A stretch of DNA of 64,000 bases from Pseudomonas parafulva NBRC 16636 = DSM 17004 (GTDB lineage Bacteria; Pseudomonadota; Gammaproteobacteria; Pseudomonadales; Pseudomonadaceae). Position 1 is the stretch's first letter. Every line of letters starts with the position of its first letter. The notes beneath the pieces are model-generated. The model was not told the origin of the DNA. It saw nothing but the letters and a program-made list of their open reading frames with translations, and made no database searches. The stretch is from contig NZ_BBIU01000006.1 of assembly GCF_000730645.1 (NCBI RefSeq), forward strand, positions 1-64,000, written 5' to 3'. Below, in pieces: positions 47,513 to 56,127 of the stretch. The position numbers and the translations under genes were made by a program.

Positions 47513-48339
47513 TCGAACTCGCTCGTGGCTCGTTGAGCAAGATGGCTGTCAGCCTTGCAGCCCCCGTTGTGCAGTACAGCTTTCGCCTGGGCGATACCCA
47601 GGTACCGGTCAACCCGCTGATCGGTCAGCGGGTGCGCCTTGAGTACCTGGGCGCCATTCACTGCAGCCACTGTGGCAAGCGTACCAAGACCAGCTTCAGC
47701 CAGGGTTACTGCTACCCGTGCATGACCAAGCTGGCCCAGTGCGACATCTGCATCATGGCGCCGGAGCGCTGCCACTACGACGCAGGCACCTGCCGCGAAC
47801 CCTCCTGGGGCGAGCAGTTCTGCATGACCGATCACGTGGTCTACCTGGCCAATTCCTCCGGCATCAAGGTTGGCATCACCCGCGCCACTCAACTGCCCGC
47901 CCGCTGGCTCGACCAGGGTGCCAGCCAGGCACTGCCGATTCTGCGGGTTGCGACCCGCCAGCAGTCGGGGCTGGTCGAAGACCTGCTGCGCAGCCAGGTG
48001 CCTGACCGCACCAATTGGCGGGCACTGCTCAAGGGCAATGCCGAGGTGCTCGACCTGCCGGCGGTGCGTGATCAGGTGCTGGAGGCGTGCGCGCCTGGCC
48101 TGGCCGAGCTGCAGGCGCGCTTCGGCTTGCAGGCCATTCAGCCGCTCACCGATGCTGAAGTGGTGCACATGAACTACCCGGTACAGGCCTACCCGCAAAA
48201 GATCGTCAGCTTCAACCTGGACAAAGACCCGGTCGTTGAAGGCACGCTGCTGGGTATCAAGGGCCAGTACCTGATCTTTGATACCGGCGTGATCAATATT
48301 CGCAAGTACACGGCCTATCAGTTGGCCGTGCTCCAGTAA
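47509..48339 (+). CDS. DUF2797 family protein with zinc-ribbon and GIY-YIG-like segment
   Basis: A 276-residue protein. Residues about 53-75 hold two Cys pairs (CSHCGKRTKTSFSQGYCYPC), then more Cys-x2-Cys and His, a likely zinc site. The segment VYLANSSGIKVGITRATQLPARWLDQG resembles a GIY-YIG nuclease fold without clear catalytic residues. DUF2797 has no known function. The start TTG 47509 overlaps the previous stop and gives the family N-terminus; ATG 47542 is the alternative. Confidence 0.82.
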   Translation: MIELARGSLSKMAVSLAAPVVQYSFRLGDTQVPVNPLIGQRVRLEYLGAIHCSHCGKRTKTSFSQGYCYPCMTKLAQCDICIMAPERCHYDAGTCREPSWGEQFCMTDHVVYLANSSGIKVGITRATQLPARWLDQGASQALPILRVATRQQSGLVEDLLRSQVPDRTNWRALLKGNAEVLDLPAVRDQVLEACAPGLAELQARFGLQAIQPLTDAEVVHMNYPVQAYPQKIVSFNLDKDPVVEGTLLGIKGQYLIFDTGVINIRKYTAYQLAVLQ

Positions 48340-48352
48340 AAAGGACCTGCAC

Positions 48353-51010
48353 ATGCGTACCGAACAACCCCAAGTGATCTACCTCAAGGATTACCAGGCG
48401 CCCGATTACCTGATCGACGAGACGCACCTGACCTTCGAGCTGTTCGAGGACCACACCCTGGTGCATGCGCAACTGGTGATGCGCCGTAACCCGGCGCAGG
48501 GCGCCGGCCTGCCGCCCTTGCAGCTCGACGGCCAGCAGCTTGAACTGCTGCGCGCAGCCCTGGACGACGAAGCGTTGCAGCCAGGTGATTACCAGCTGGC
48601 CGCCGACAGCCTGACCGTGCAGCCCAAGGCCGAGCGTTTCACCCTCGACACCAGCGTCAAGATCCACCCCGAGAGCAACACCGCGCTGGAAGGCCTGTAC
48701 AAGTCGGGCAAGATGTTCTGCACCCAGTGCGAGGCCGAGGGCTTCCGCAAGATCACCTACTACCTCGACCGCCCCGATGTCATGAGCACCTTCACCACCA
48801 CGGTGATTGCCGAGCAGCACCGCTACCCCGTGCTGCTGTCCAACGGCAACCCGGTGGGCAGCGGCCCGGCAGAAGATGGCCGCCACTGGGCCACCTGGGA
48901 AGACCCGTTCATGAAACCGGCCTACCTGTTCGCGCTGGTGGCAGGTGACTTGTGGTGCGTGGAGGACAGTTTCACCCGCCAGTCGGGCCGCGACTTGACC
49001 CTGCGCATCTACGTGGAGCCGGAGAACATCGACAAGTGCGACCACGCCATGGTCAGCCTGAAGAAATCCATGCGCTGGGATGAAGAGGTGTACGGCCGCG
49101 AGTACGACCTGGACATCTTCATGATCGTCGCCGTGAACGACTTCAACATGGGCGCCATGGAAAACAAGGGCCTGAACATCTTCAACTCCAGCTGCGTGCT
49201 GGCCCGTGCCGAAACCGCCACGGATGCTGCGCACCAGCGGGTTGAAGGGGTGGTTGCCCACGAATACTTCCACAACTGGTCGGGCAACCGTGTCACCTGC
49301 CGTGACTGGTTCCAGCTGTCGCTCAAGGAAGGCTTCACGGTGTTCCGCGATGCCGAGTTCAGTGCCGACATGAACTCGCGCACGGTCAAGCGTATCGAGG
49401 ACGTCGCCTACCTGCGCACCCACCAGTTCGCCGAAGACGCAGGCCCCATGGCCCATCCGGTGCGCCCTGACAGCTTCATCGAGATCTCCAACTTCTACAC
49501 CCTTACGGTGTACGAGAAGGGCGCGGAGATGGTGCGCATGGTGCGTACCTTGCTGGGGGCAGATGGCTTCCGCAAGGGCAGTGACCTGTACTTCGAGCGT
49601 CACGATGGCCAGGCGGTGACCACCGACGACTTCATCAAGGCGATGGAGGACGCGAACGCGGTAGACCTGGCCCAGTTCAAGCGCTGGTACAGCCAGGCCG
49701 GTACACCACGGGTGGAGGCCACCGACGCCTACGATGCCGCCGCGCAGACGTACAGCCTGACCTTCCGCCAGAGCTGCCCGCAGACGCCGGACAAGGCCGA
49801 GAAGCTGCCGTTCGTGATCCCGGTCGAGCTGGGCCTGCTGGATGCCCAGGGTAACGACCTGCCCCTGCAACTGGCCGGGGAACCTGCGGCGGGCGGCACC
49901 ACGCGGGTATTGTCAGTAACCGAGGCCGAACAGACCTTCACCTTCCAGGGCGTACAGGCCAAGCCACTGCCGTCGTTGCTGCGAGGCTTCAGCGCGCCGG
50001 TCAAGCTCAGCTACCCCTACGATCGTAACCAGTTGATGTTCCTGATGCAGCACGACAGCGACGGTTTCAACCGCTGGGAGGCCGGCCAGCAGTTGTCGGT
50101 GCAGGTACTGCAGGAACTGATCGGCCAGCATCAGCGCGGTGAAGCCTTGACGCTGGACCCACGGCTGATCACTGCCTTGGGCACCGTGCTGGGCGACGCC
50201 TCGCTGGACCCGGCCATGGTGGCTGAAATGCTGTCGCTCCCTGGTGAGGCCTACCTGACCGAGATCAGCCAGGTGGCGGATGTGGACGCCATTCATACCG
50301 CACGCGAATATGCGCGCCAGCAGATCGCCGAGCAGCTGTTCGATGCCTTGTGGGCGCGCTACCAGGCGAACCGCGAAATCTCCCGGCGCACGGCGTACGT
50401 TGCCTCTGCCGAGCACTTCGCCCGCCGCAGCCTGCAGAACATTGCCCTGTCGTACCTGATGCAGACTGGCCGGCCCGAGGTGCTGCAGGTTACGCTCGAG
50501 CAGTTCGAGCACTGTGACAACATGACTGAACGCCTGACGGCACTGGCAGTGCTGGTCAACTCACCGTTCGAGGCTGAGCGGGCCAAGGCGCTGGAAACGT
50601 TCGCCGAACACTTCAAGGACAACCCGCTGGTCATGGACCAGTGGTTCAGCGTGCAGGCAGGCAGCACCTTGCCAGGTGGCCTGGCACGCGTGAAAGCCCT
50701 GATGCAGCACCCGGCGTTCACCCTGAAAAACCCGAACAAGGTGCGCGCGCTGGTGGGGGCGTTTGCCGGGCAGAACCTGGTCAACTTCCATGCTGCCGAC
50801 GGTTCGGGTTACCGCTTCCTGGCGGATCTGGTGATCGAGCTGAATGCGCTGAACCCGCAGATTGCTTCGCGCCAATTGGCACCGCTGACCCGCTGGCGCA
50901 AGTACGACGCCGCCCGCCAGGCGCTGATGAAGGCCGAGCTGCAGCGGATTCTCGCCTCTGGTGAGCTGTCCAGTGATGTGTATGAAGTGGTGAGCAAGAG
51001 CCTGGCCTGA
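48353..51010 (+). CDS. pepN: aminopeptidase N (M1 family)
   Basis: A zinc aminopeptidase that recycles peptides in the cytoplasm. In 885 residues it has GAMEN (267-271) for substrate N-terminus binding and HEYFHNW (303-309) as zinc site with a later Glu, then an all-helical C-terminal half. Length fits E. coli PepN. An AAAAGGA site precedes the start. Confidence 0.97.
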   Translation: MRTEQPQVIYLKDYQAPDYLIDETHLTFELFEDHTLVHAQLVMRRNPAQGAGLPPLQLDGQQLELLRAALDDEALQPGDYQLAADSLTVQPKAERFTLDTSVKIHPESNTALEGLYKSGKMFCTQCEAEGFRKITYYLDRPDVMSTFTTTVIAEQHRYPVLLSNGNPVGSGPAEDGRHWATWEDPFMKPAYLFALVAGDLWCVEDSFTRQSGRDLTLRIYVEPENIDKCDHAMVSLKKSMRWDEEVYGREYDLDIFMIVAVNDFNMGAMENKGLNIFNSSCVLARAETATDAAHQRVEGVVAHEYFHNWSGNRVTCRDWFQLSLKEGFTVFRDAEFSADMNSRTVKRIEDVAYLRTHQFAEDAGPMAHPVRPDSFIEISNFYTLTVYEKGAEMVRMVRTLLGADGFRKGSDLYFERHDGQAVTTDDFIKAMEDANAVDLAQFKRWYSQAGTPRVEATDAYDAAAQTYSLTFRQSCPQTPDKAEKLPFVIPVELGLLDAQGNDLPLQLAGEPAAGGTTRVLSVTEAEQTFTFQGVQAKPLPSLLRGFSAPVKLSYPYDRNQLMFLMQHDSDGFNRWEAGQQLSVQVLQELIGQHQRGEALTLDPRLITALGTVLGDASLDPAMVAEMLSLPGEAYLTEISQVADVDAIHTAREYARQQIAEQLFDALWARYQANREISRRTAYVASAEHFARRSLQNIALSYLMQTGRPEVLQVTLEQFEHCDNMTERLTALAVLVNSPFEAERAKALETFAEHFKDNPLVMDQWFSVQAGSTLPGGLARVKALMQHPAFTLKNPNKVRALVGAFAGQNLVNFHAADGSGYRFLADLVIELNALNPQIASRQLAPLTRWRKYDAARQALMKAELQRILASGELSSDVYEVVSKSLA

Positions 51011-51027
51011 ACCGTGCCCCCGCCGCG

Positions 51028-51065
51028 CAAACCCTTTTATGCCAATCAGGGCATGACGGGGTTTG
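51028..51065 (+). other. strong stem-loop after pepN
   Basis: CAAACCC (51028-51034) pairs with GGGTTTG (51059-51065) and inside it ATGCC (51039-51043) with GGCAT (51050-51054). Flanking C- and G-runs could extend it. There is no U-run; nothing else was seen in the 211-bp interval to the next gene except a C-rich stretch. Confidence 0.45.
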
Positions 51066-51222
51066 TGTGGGGGCAATTAACAAAACATAACGTCCCCCCC
51101 GTTGCATCCCCGCCACCCCCCCTCCTACGATCCACGCAAACCCTTGCAGGCCTCGGCCCGAACTGCTGCACGGCGCCTGCAACGCACAGATCCACCCAAC
51201 AATAACAACGACGGGGGCAGGG

Positions 51223-52224
51223 ATGAGCTTGAAGCCGATTGCGGGTGCGCTAGTGATGATGCTGTGGGGGGCAGGCGCCGTTACTGCCGCCCCCGCCGAG
51301 GAATATTCCACCGAGTCGGCCCAGGCCACTCAAAGCCTGCTGATCGATGCCACGCACGCCGGCAAGCGCCTGGTGGTGGTCGGTGATCGGGGCCATATCC
51401 TGTTCTCGGACGACCAGGGCACCACCTGGACCCAGGCCCGCGTGCCGACCCGGCAATTGCTTACAGCCGTGTTTTTTCTCGATGACAAGCGGGGCTGGGC
51501 GGTAGGCCACGATGCGCAGATTCTTGCCAGTACCGATGGCGGCGCCACCTGGAGCAAGCAGTTCGAAGACTTGGCGCGCGAAGCCCCGCTGCTGGATGTC
51601 GCCTTTACCGATGCCCAGCACGGGTTCGCCGTGGGTGCCTACGGTGCATTCCTCGAAACCACCGATGGCGGCCAGCACTGGCAGGATGTGGCTGAGCGCC
51701 TCGACAACCCCGATCAGCTGCACCTGAACGCGATCACCCAGGTGCGCGAAGCCGGCCTGTTCATTGTCGGCGAGCAGGGCGGCATGTACCGCTCGGCAGA
51801 CAACGGCCAGCGCTGGGCGAAGGTGCAGGGCCCTTACGAGGGGTCGCTGTTTGGCGTGATTGGTACGGCGCAACCCCGTACCCTGCTGGCGTTCGGCCTG
51901 CGCGGCAACCTGTTCCGCTCCACCGACTTCGGCGACACCTGGCAGCCCATCGAACTGAAAGCCGCCCGTGGCGAGCTGCAGTTCGGCCTGGCCAGCGCCA
52001 CACTGCTGGATGACGGCACCGTGGTGCTGGTGGGCAATGGCGGCAGCGTGCTGCGCAGCACCGACGATGGCCAGCGCTTCACGGTCTACAACCGAGCCGA
52101 CCGTATCGCCCTGTCTGGCGTCAGCGCTGCGGGCGAGGGCGGGCTGCTGCTGGTAGGGCAGGGTGGTGTGCACCTGGCCAATGCCGAAGGCGCCGACGGT
52201 GCCCCCCGCGAGGTGCGCCCATGA
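51223..52224 (+). CDS. exported Ycf48/BNR-repeat protein
   Basis: A 333-residue protein with a Sec signal peptide (cleavage near TAAPAEE, about residue 24) and a beta-propeller with six Asp-box turns (SDDQGTTW, STDGGATW, TTDGGQHW, SADNGQRW, STDFGDTW, STDDGQRF). Ycf48 itself assists photosystem assembly in cyanobacteria; here it is co-encoded with an RND exporter, overlapping it by 4 bp, so it may be a periplasmic partner. The role is inference. Confidence 0.88.
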   Translation: MSLKPIAGALVMMLWGAGAVTAAPAEEYSTESAQATQSLLIDATHAGKRLVVVGDRGHILFSDDQGTTWTQARVPTRQLLTAVFFLDDKRGWAVGHDAQILASTDGGATWSKQFEDLAREAPLLDVAFTDAQHGFAVGAYGAFLETTDGGQHWQDVAERLDNPDQLHLNAITQVREAGLFIVGEQGGMYRSADNGQRWAKVQGPYEGSLFGVIGTAQPRTLLAFGLRGNLFRSTDFGDTWQPIELKAARGELQFGLASATLLDDGTVVLVGNGGSVLRSTDDGQRFTVYNRADRIALSGVSAAGEGGLLLVGQGGVHLANAEGADGAPREVRP

Positions 52225-54620
52225 ACAGCAAGGAGAGCCTGCCCATGCAGCCGCACCATCAGGACAAGGCCACACTGCTCGAGCGCCTGATCTTCAACAA
52301 CCGGCCCGTGGTCATTACCTTGTGCGTGCTGGTCAGCATCCTGCTGTTCTGGCAGGCCACGCAGATCCGCCCTTCCACCAGTTTCGAAAAGATGATCCCG
52401 CTGCAGCACCCATTCATCGAGCAGATGATGGAGCACCGCAACGACCTGGCGAACCTGGGTAACACCGTGCGGATTTCCGTGGAGGCGGTCGAGGGTGACA
52501 TCTTTGACAAGGCCTACATGGAGACCTTGCGGCAGATCCATGACGAAGTGTTCTACCTGCCGGGTGTCGACCGTGCCGGGCTCAAGTCTTTGTGGAGCCC
52601 CAGCGTGCGCTGGAGTGAGGTCACCGAAGAGGGCTTCTCCGGTGGCGAAGTGATCCCCAACACCTACGACGGCTCGCAGGCCAGCCTCGATACACTGCGC
52701 GACAACGTGCTGCGCTCCGGGCAGGTTGGGCGGCTGGTGGGCAACAACTTCAGGTCGAGTATCGTCGACGTGCCCTTGCTCGAAAGCTACCCGGACCCGC
52801 AGGACCCAGGCCGCCAGGTCAAGCTCGACTACCAGCAGTTCTCGCACCAGCTTGAAGAAAAGATCCGCGACAAGTTCCAGGCCCAGAACCCCAATGTGAA
52901 GATTCACATCGTCGGCTTCGCCAAGAAAGTCGGCGACCTGATCGATGGGTTAGTGATGGTGGTCATGTTCTTCGGTGTGGCGTTGGCGATCACCTGGGTA
53001 CTGCTGTACTGGTTCACCTGGTGCATCCGCAGCACCATTGCCGTGCTTGTCACTACCTTGGTGGCGGTGGTCTGGCAGCTCGGCCTGATGCATGCAGTGG
53101 GTTTTGGCCTGGACCCTTATTCGATGCTGGTGCCGTTCCTGATCTTCGCCATCGGCATCTCCCACGGGGTGCAGAAAATCAACGGCATCGCCCTGCAGTC
53201 CAGCGACGCCGACAATGCCCTGACGGCGGCGCGGCGCACCTTCCGGCAGCTGTTCCTGCCCGGCATGATCGCCATTCTGGCCGATGCCGTGGGCTTCATC
53301 ACCTTGCTGATCATCGATATCGGCGTCATCCGCGAGCTGGCCATTGGCGCCTCCATCGGCGTGGCGGTGATCGTGTTCACCAACCTGATCCTGCTGCCGG
53401 TAGCCATCTCCTACGTGGGTATCAACAAGAAAGCCATCGAGCGCAGCAAACGGGACGCTACCCGTGAACACCCGTTCTGGCGGCTGTTGTCGAACTTCGC
53501 CAGTGCCAAGGTGGCGCCGGTGTCGGTGGGCCTGGCGCTGTTGGCCTTCGGCGGCGGGCTGTGGTACAGCCAGAACCTGAAAATCGGTGACCTCGACCAG
53601 GGCGCGCCAGAATTGCGCCCCGACTCGCGCTACAACCAGGACAACCACTTCATCATCAGCAACTATTCCACCAGTTCCGACGTGCTGGTGGTCATGGTCA
53701 AGACGCCGCCAGAGCACTGCTCGGTTTACTCGACCCTGGCGCCCATCGACGAATTGATGTGGACGATGGAAAACACCCCGGGAGTGCAATCGGCCATCTC
53801 CCTGGTGACCGTGTCCAAGCAGGTGATCAAGGGCATGAACGAGGGCAGCCTGAAGTGGGAAACCCTCTCGCGCAACCCGGATGTGCTCAACAACTCCATC
53901 GCCCGTGCCGACGGGTTGTACAACGGCGACTGTTCGCTGGCGCCTGTGCTGGTGTTCCTCAACGACCACAAGGCCGAAACCCTGGAACGGGTCACGGCGG
54001 CCGCCAAGGCATTTGCAGAAAGCCACGACAAGGAGGGCCTGCAGTTCCTGCTGGCGGCGGGCAATGCCGGCATCGAGGCCGCGACCAACGAGGTGATCAA
54101 GTCGGCGGAGCTGACCATCCTGGTGCTGGTGTACATCTGCGTGGCCATCATGTGCCTGATCACGTTCCGTTCGTTTGCCGCCACCTTGTGCATCGTGTTG
54201 CCGCTGGTACTCACCTCGGTGCTGGGCAATGCGTTGATGGCCTACATGGGCATCGGCGTAAAAGTCGCCACCTTGCCGGTGGTGGCACTCGGTGTAGGTA
54301 TTGGCGTGGACTACGGCATCTACATCTACAGCCGCCTGGAGAGCTTCCTGCGGGCCGGCCTGCCGCTGCAGGAGGCGTACTACCAGACCCTGCGCTCCAC
54401 CGGCAAGGCGGTGCTGTTCACCGGTTTGTGCCTGGCCATCGGTGTGTGCACCTGGATTTTCTCTGCCATCAAGTTCCAGGCAGACATGGGCCTGATGCTG
54501 ACCTTCATGTTGCTGTGGAACATGTTTGGCGCCCTTTGGCTACTGCCCGCCCTGGCGCGGTTCCTGATAAAACCGGAAAAAATGGCAGGCAAGGCCGGGG
54601 GGTCAATCTTCGCTCACTGA
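52221..54620 (+). CDS. RND-superfamily transporter, MMPL type
   Basis: A 799-residue inner-membrane protein with two sets of membrane segments (1 + 5, about 30-45 and 235-400; 1 + 5, about 430 and 630-790) and two periplasmic domains. The conserved ALGVGIGVDYGIYIYSRLESFLRAG (about 690-715) is typical of MMPL/HAE-type exporters. The likely cargo is a lipid or hydrophobic molecule. The gene starts within the Ycf48-like gene (ATGA overlap), forming a two-gene unit with no TolC or fusion protein nearby. Confidence 0.9.
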   Translation: MNSKESLPMQPHHQDKATLLERLIFNNRPVVITLCVLVSILLFWQATQIRPSTSFEKMIPLQHPFIEQMMEHRNDLANLGNTVRISVEAVEGDIFDKAYMETLRQIHDEVFYLPGVDRAGLKSLWSPSVRWSEVTEEGFSGGEVIPNTYDGSQASLDTLRDNVLRSGQVGRLVGNNFRSSIVDVPLLESYPDPQDPGRQVKLDYQQFSHQLEEKIRDKFQAQNPNVKIHIVGFAKKVGDLIDGLVMVVMFFGVALAITWVLLYWFTWCIRSTIAVLVTTLVAVVWQLGLMHAVGFGLDPYSMLVPFLIFAIGISHGVQKINGIALQSSDADNALTAARRTFRQLFLPGMIAILADAVGFITLLIIDIGVIRELAIGASIGVAVIVFTNLILLPVAISYVGINKKAIERSKRDATREHPFWRLLSNFASAKVAPVSVGLALLAFGGGLWYSQNLKIGDLDQGAPELRPDSRYNQDNHFIISNYSTSSDVLVVMVKTPPEHCSVYSTLAPIDELMWTMENTPGVQSAISLVTVSKQVIKGMNEGSLKWETLSRNPDVLNNSIARADGLYNGDCSLAPVLVFLNDHKAETLERVTAAAKAFAESHDKEGLQFLLAAGNAGIEAATNEVIKSAELTILVLVYICVAIMCLITFRSFAATLCIVLPLVLTSVLGNALMAYMGIGVKVATLPVVALGVGIGVDYGIYIYSRLESFLRAGLPLQEAYYQTLRSTGKAVLFTGLCLAIGVCTWIFSAIKFQADMGLMLTFMLLWNMFGALWLLPALARFLIKPEKMAGKAGGSIFAH

Positions 54621-54705
54621 CGTGCTGTTGCCATGGAGCTTGATCTCGGCGACTTCAGGAGCCTCCAGCCTCCTGAAGCCGCAATCCGCGGTGCTTGATT
54701 AGGGC

Positions 54706-54711
54706 TATAAT
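54706..54711 (+). promoter_or_regulatory. -10 element for the small protein gene
   Basis: A perfect TATAAT, 27 nt before ATG 54738, at the end of the interval after the transporter gene. The -35 region is poor. Confidence 0.4.
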
Positions 54712-54737
54712 TCCCCCCTTTTACCCCGGTGCCCCCC

Positions 54738-55028
54738 ATGTCTGCTCTCGCAACCGCCTTGACCACCTGTGACATGATCCTCATCGATGGGTTGCATGCC
54801 TTCGACTTCACCTGCGATGAAAACGGCCTGACCATCGAATGCATGGATGGCCGCCAGCTCCGTCGCTGGGTGTTCACCGCCGATCAGGTGGCCGCAGCCT
54901 CCCGTGAAGGGAACGACTGGTGTATCGCTGCTGCCGAAACTGAGCATCGGCTCACCTGCCTGGATGCATTTCGCGCACCGGATGAAGACGACCATGAACC
55001 GGACCTGGAAGACACTGCTGACCGCTAG
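54738..55028 (+). CDS. small conserved Pseudomonas protein (possibly DUF5629)
   Basis: A 96-residue acidic cytoplasmic protein with DMILIDGLHAFDF...GRQLRRWVFTADQVAAAS. It resembles short proteins filed as DUF5629 in Pseudomonas, recalled from memory only; function unknown. The start ATG 54738 is preferred to GTG 54729. Its 3' end overlaps the lactonase gene in another frame by about 35 nt. Confidence 0.65.
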   Translation: MSALATALTTCDMILIDGLHAFDFTCDENGLTIECMDGRQLRRWVFTADQVAAASREGNDWCIAAAETEHRLTCLDAFRAPDEDDHEPDLEDTADR

Positions 55029-56124
55029 CCTCATGCCCATGGTGCTCAATGCCCAGGCGGCTACGCTGCTGGTGGGCAGCTACACCGACAGCCCCAGCAA
55101 GGGCATCTACCGCTACGCATTCGATACCACCACCGGCAGGATTACCCCCGCGCCACTGCAGGTGGTGGAGAGCGTCAGCCCGTCATGGCTGGTGCTCTCG
55201 GAAGACAACCGGCAACTGTTCGCGGTCAATGAAACGCCCCAAGGCCATGTGAGCAGTTTTGCCGTTGGCAGCGACGGCGCCATCACCTTCGTCAACCAGG
55301 TGTCCAGCCTGGGTGACGAGCCCACCCACGCCAGCCTCAGCCAGGACCAGCGCTACCTGTTCGTGGGCAATTACTCGGTCAGTGCCGAAACCGGCGGCAG
55401 CCTGGTGGTGCTCCCTGTAGACAAGCACGGCAAGCTCGGGCCTGCGGTGCAGCAGGAGCGGCACGTGCCCAGTGGCGTCAACCCCGAACGCCAGGCCGGT
55501 GCCCATGTGCATGCCTTGGTGCCATCACCGGATGGCCAGCATGTGTATGCCAGTGACCTGGGCGCAGACAAGGTGTTCATCTACCGCTACGACGGCGCCA
55601 GCCAGGGCCACCCCTTGTCCCCCGCCATTCCCCCGGCAGCTGCCTTGCCACCCGGCAGCGGCCCCCGTCACCTGGTATTCGATGCCAAGGGCAGCCATGC
55701 CTACCTGACGCTGGAGATGAGCGCCGAGGTGGTGGTGTTCGATGTGCAAAAAGGCGCGCTGGTGGAACGCCAGCGCCTGCCATTGACCGAGCGGCCTGAG
55801 GCAGCAGCCAAGGCCGCTGGCGGTTTGCACCTGTCAGCCGACGGTCGGTTCCTGTACGTCAGCAATCGCGGCACGGTGAACCAGATAGTGGTGTTTGCGG
55901 TGGGCAAGGATGATGGTCGGCTGGCGCTGGTGCAGCGCCGCTCCGTAGAGGGTGACCACCCCCGTGAATTCACCCTGGACCCCAGCGGCAATTTCCTGCT
56001 GGTCGCCAACCAGAAAAGCAACGAGATCGTGGTGCTGCACCGCGACCCGCTCAGCGGCACGCTGGGCGAGGCGGTGCAGACACTGCACCAGCCCGCACCC
56101 TCGGACCTGAAGTTCATTCCCTAG
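54994..56124 (+). CDS. exported lactonase, 6-phosphogluconolactonase-like beta-propeller
   Basis: A 376-residue protein with a signal peptide (MNRTWKTLLTASLMPMVLNAQA) and a seven-bladed propeller of the YbhE/Pgl lactonase family (LLVGSYTDSPSKGIYRY, GPRHLVFDAKGSHAYLTLE, HPREFTLDPSGNFLLVANQ). Export makes a role in the pentose phosphate pathway unlikely; it may act on a periplasmic sugar lactone. ATG 54982 is an alternative start. It converges with sbcC with only 3 bp between and no terminator. Confidence 0.82.
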   Translation: MNRTWKTLLTASLMPMVLNAQAATLLVGSYTDSPSKGIYRYAFDTTTGRITPAPLQVVESVSPSWLVLSEDNRQLFAVNETPQGHVSSFAVGSDGAITFVNQVSSLGDEPTHASLSQDQRYLFVGNYSVSAETGGSLVVLPVDKHGKLGPAVQQERHVPSGVNPERQAGAHVHALVPSPDGQHVYASDLGADKVFIYRYDGASQGHPLSPAIPPAAALPPGSGPRHLVFDAKGSHAYLTLEMSAEVVVFDVQKGALVERQRLPLTERPEAAAKAAGGLHLSADGRFLYVSNRGTVNQIVVFAVGKDDGRLALVQRRSVEGDHPREFTLDPSGNFLLVANQKSNEIVVLHRDPLSGTLGEAVQTLHQPAPSDLKFIP

Positions 56125-56127
56125 CCG

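Noticed and set aside
48293..49870. 525-codon open frame on the minus strand
   Set aside because: Antisense to pepN, whose GAMEN and HEYFHNW motifs fix the coding strand.
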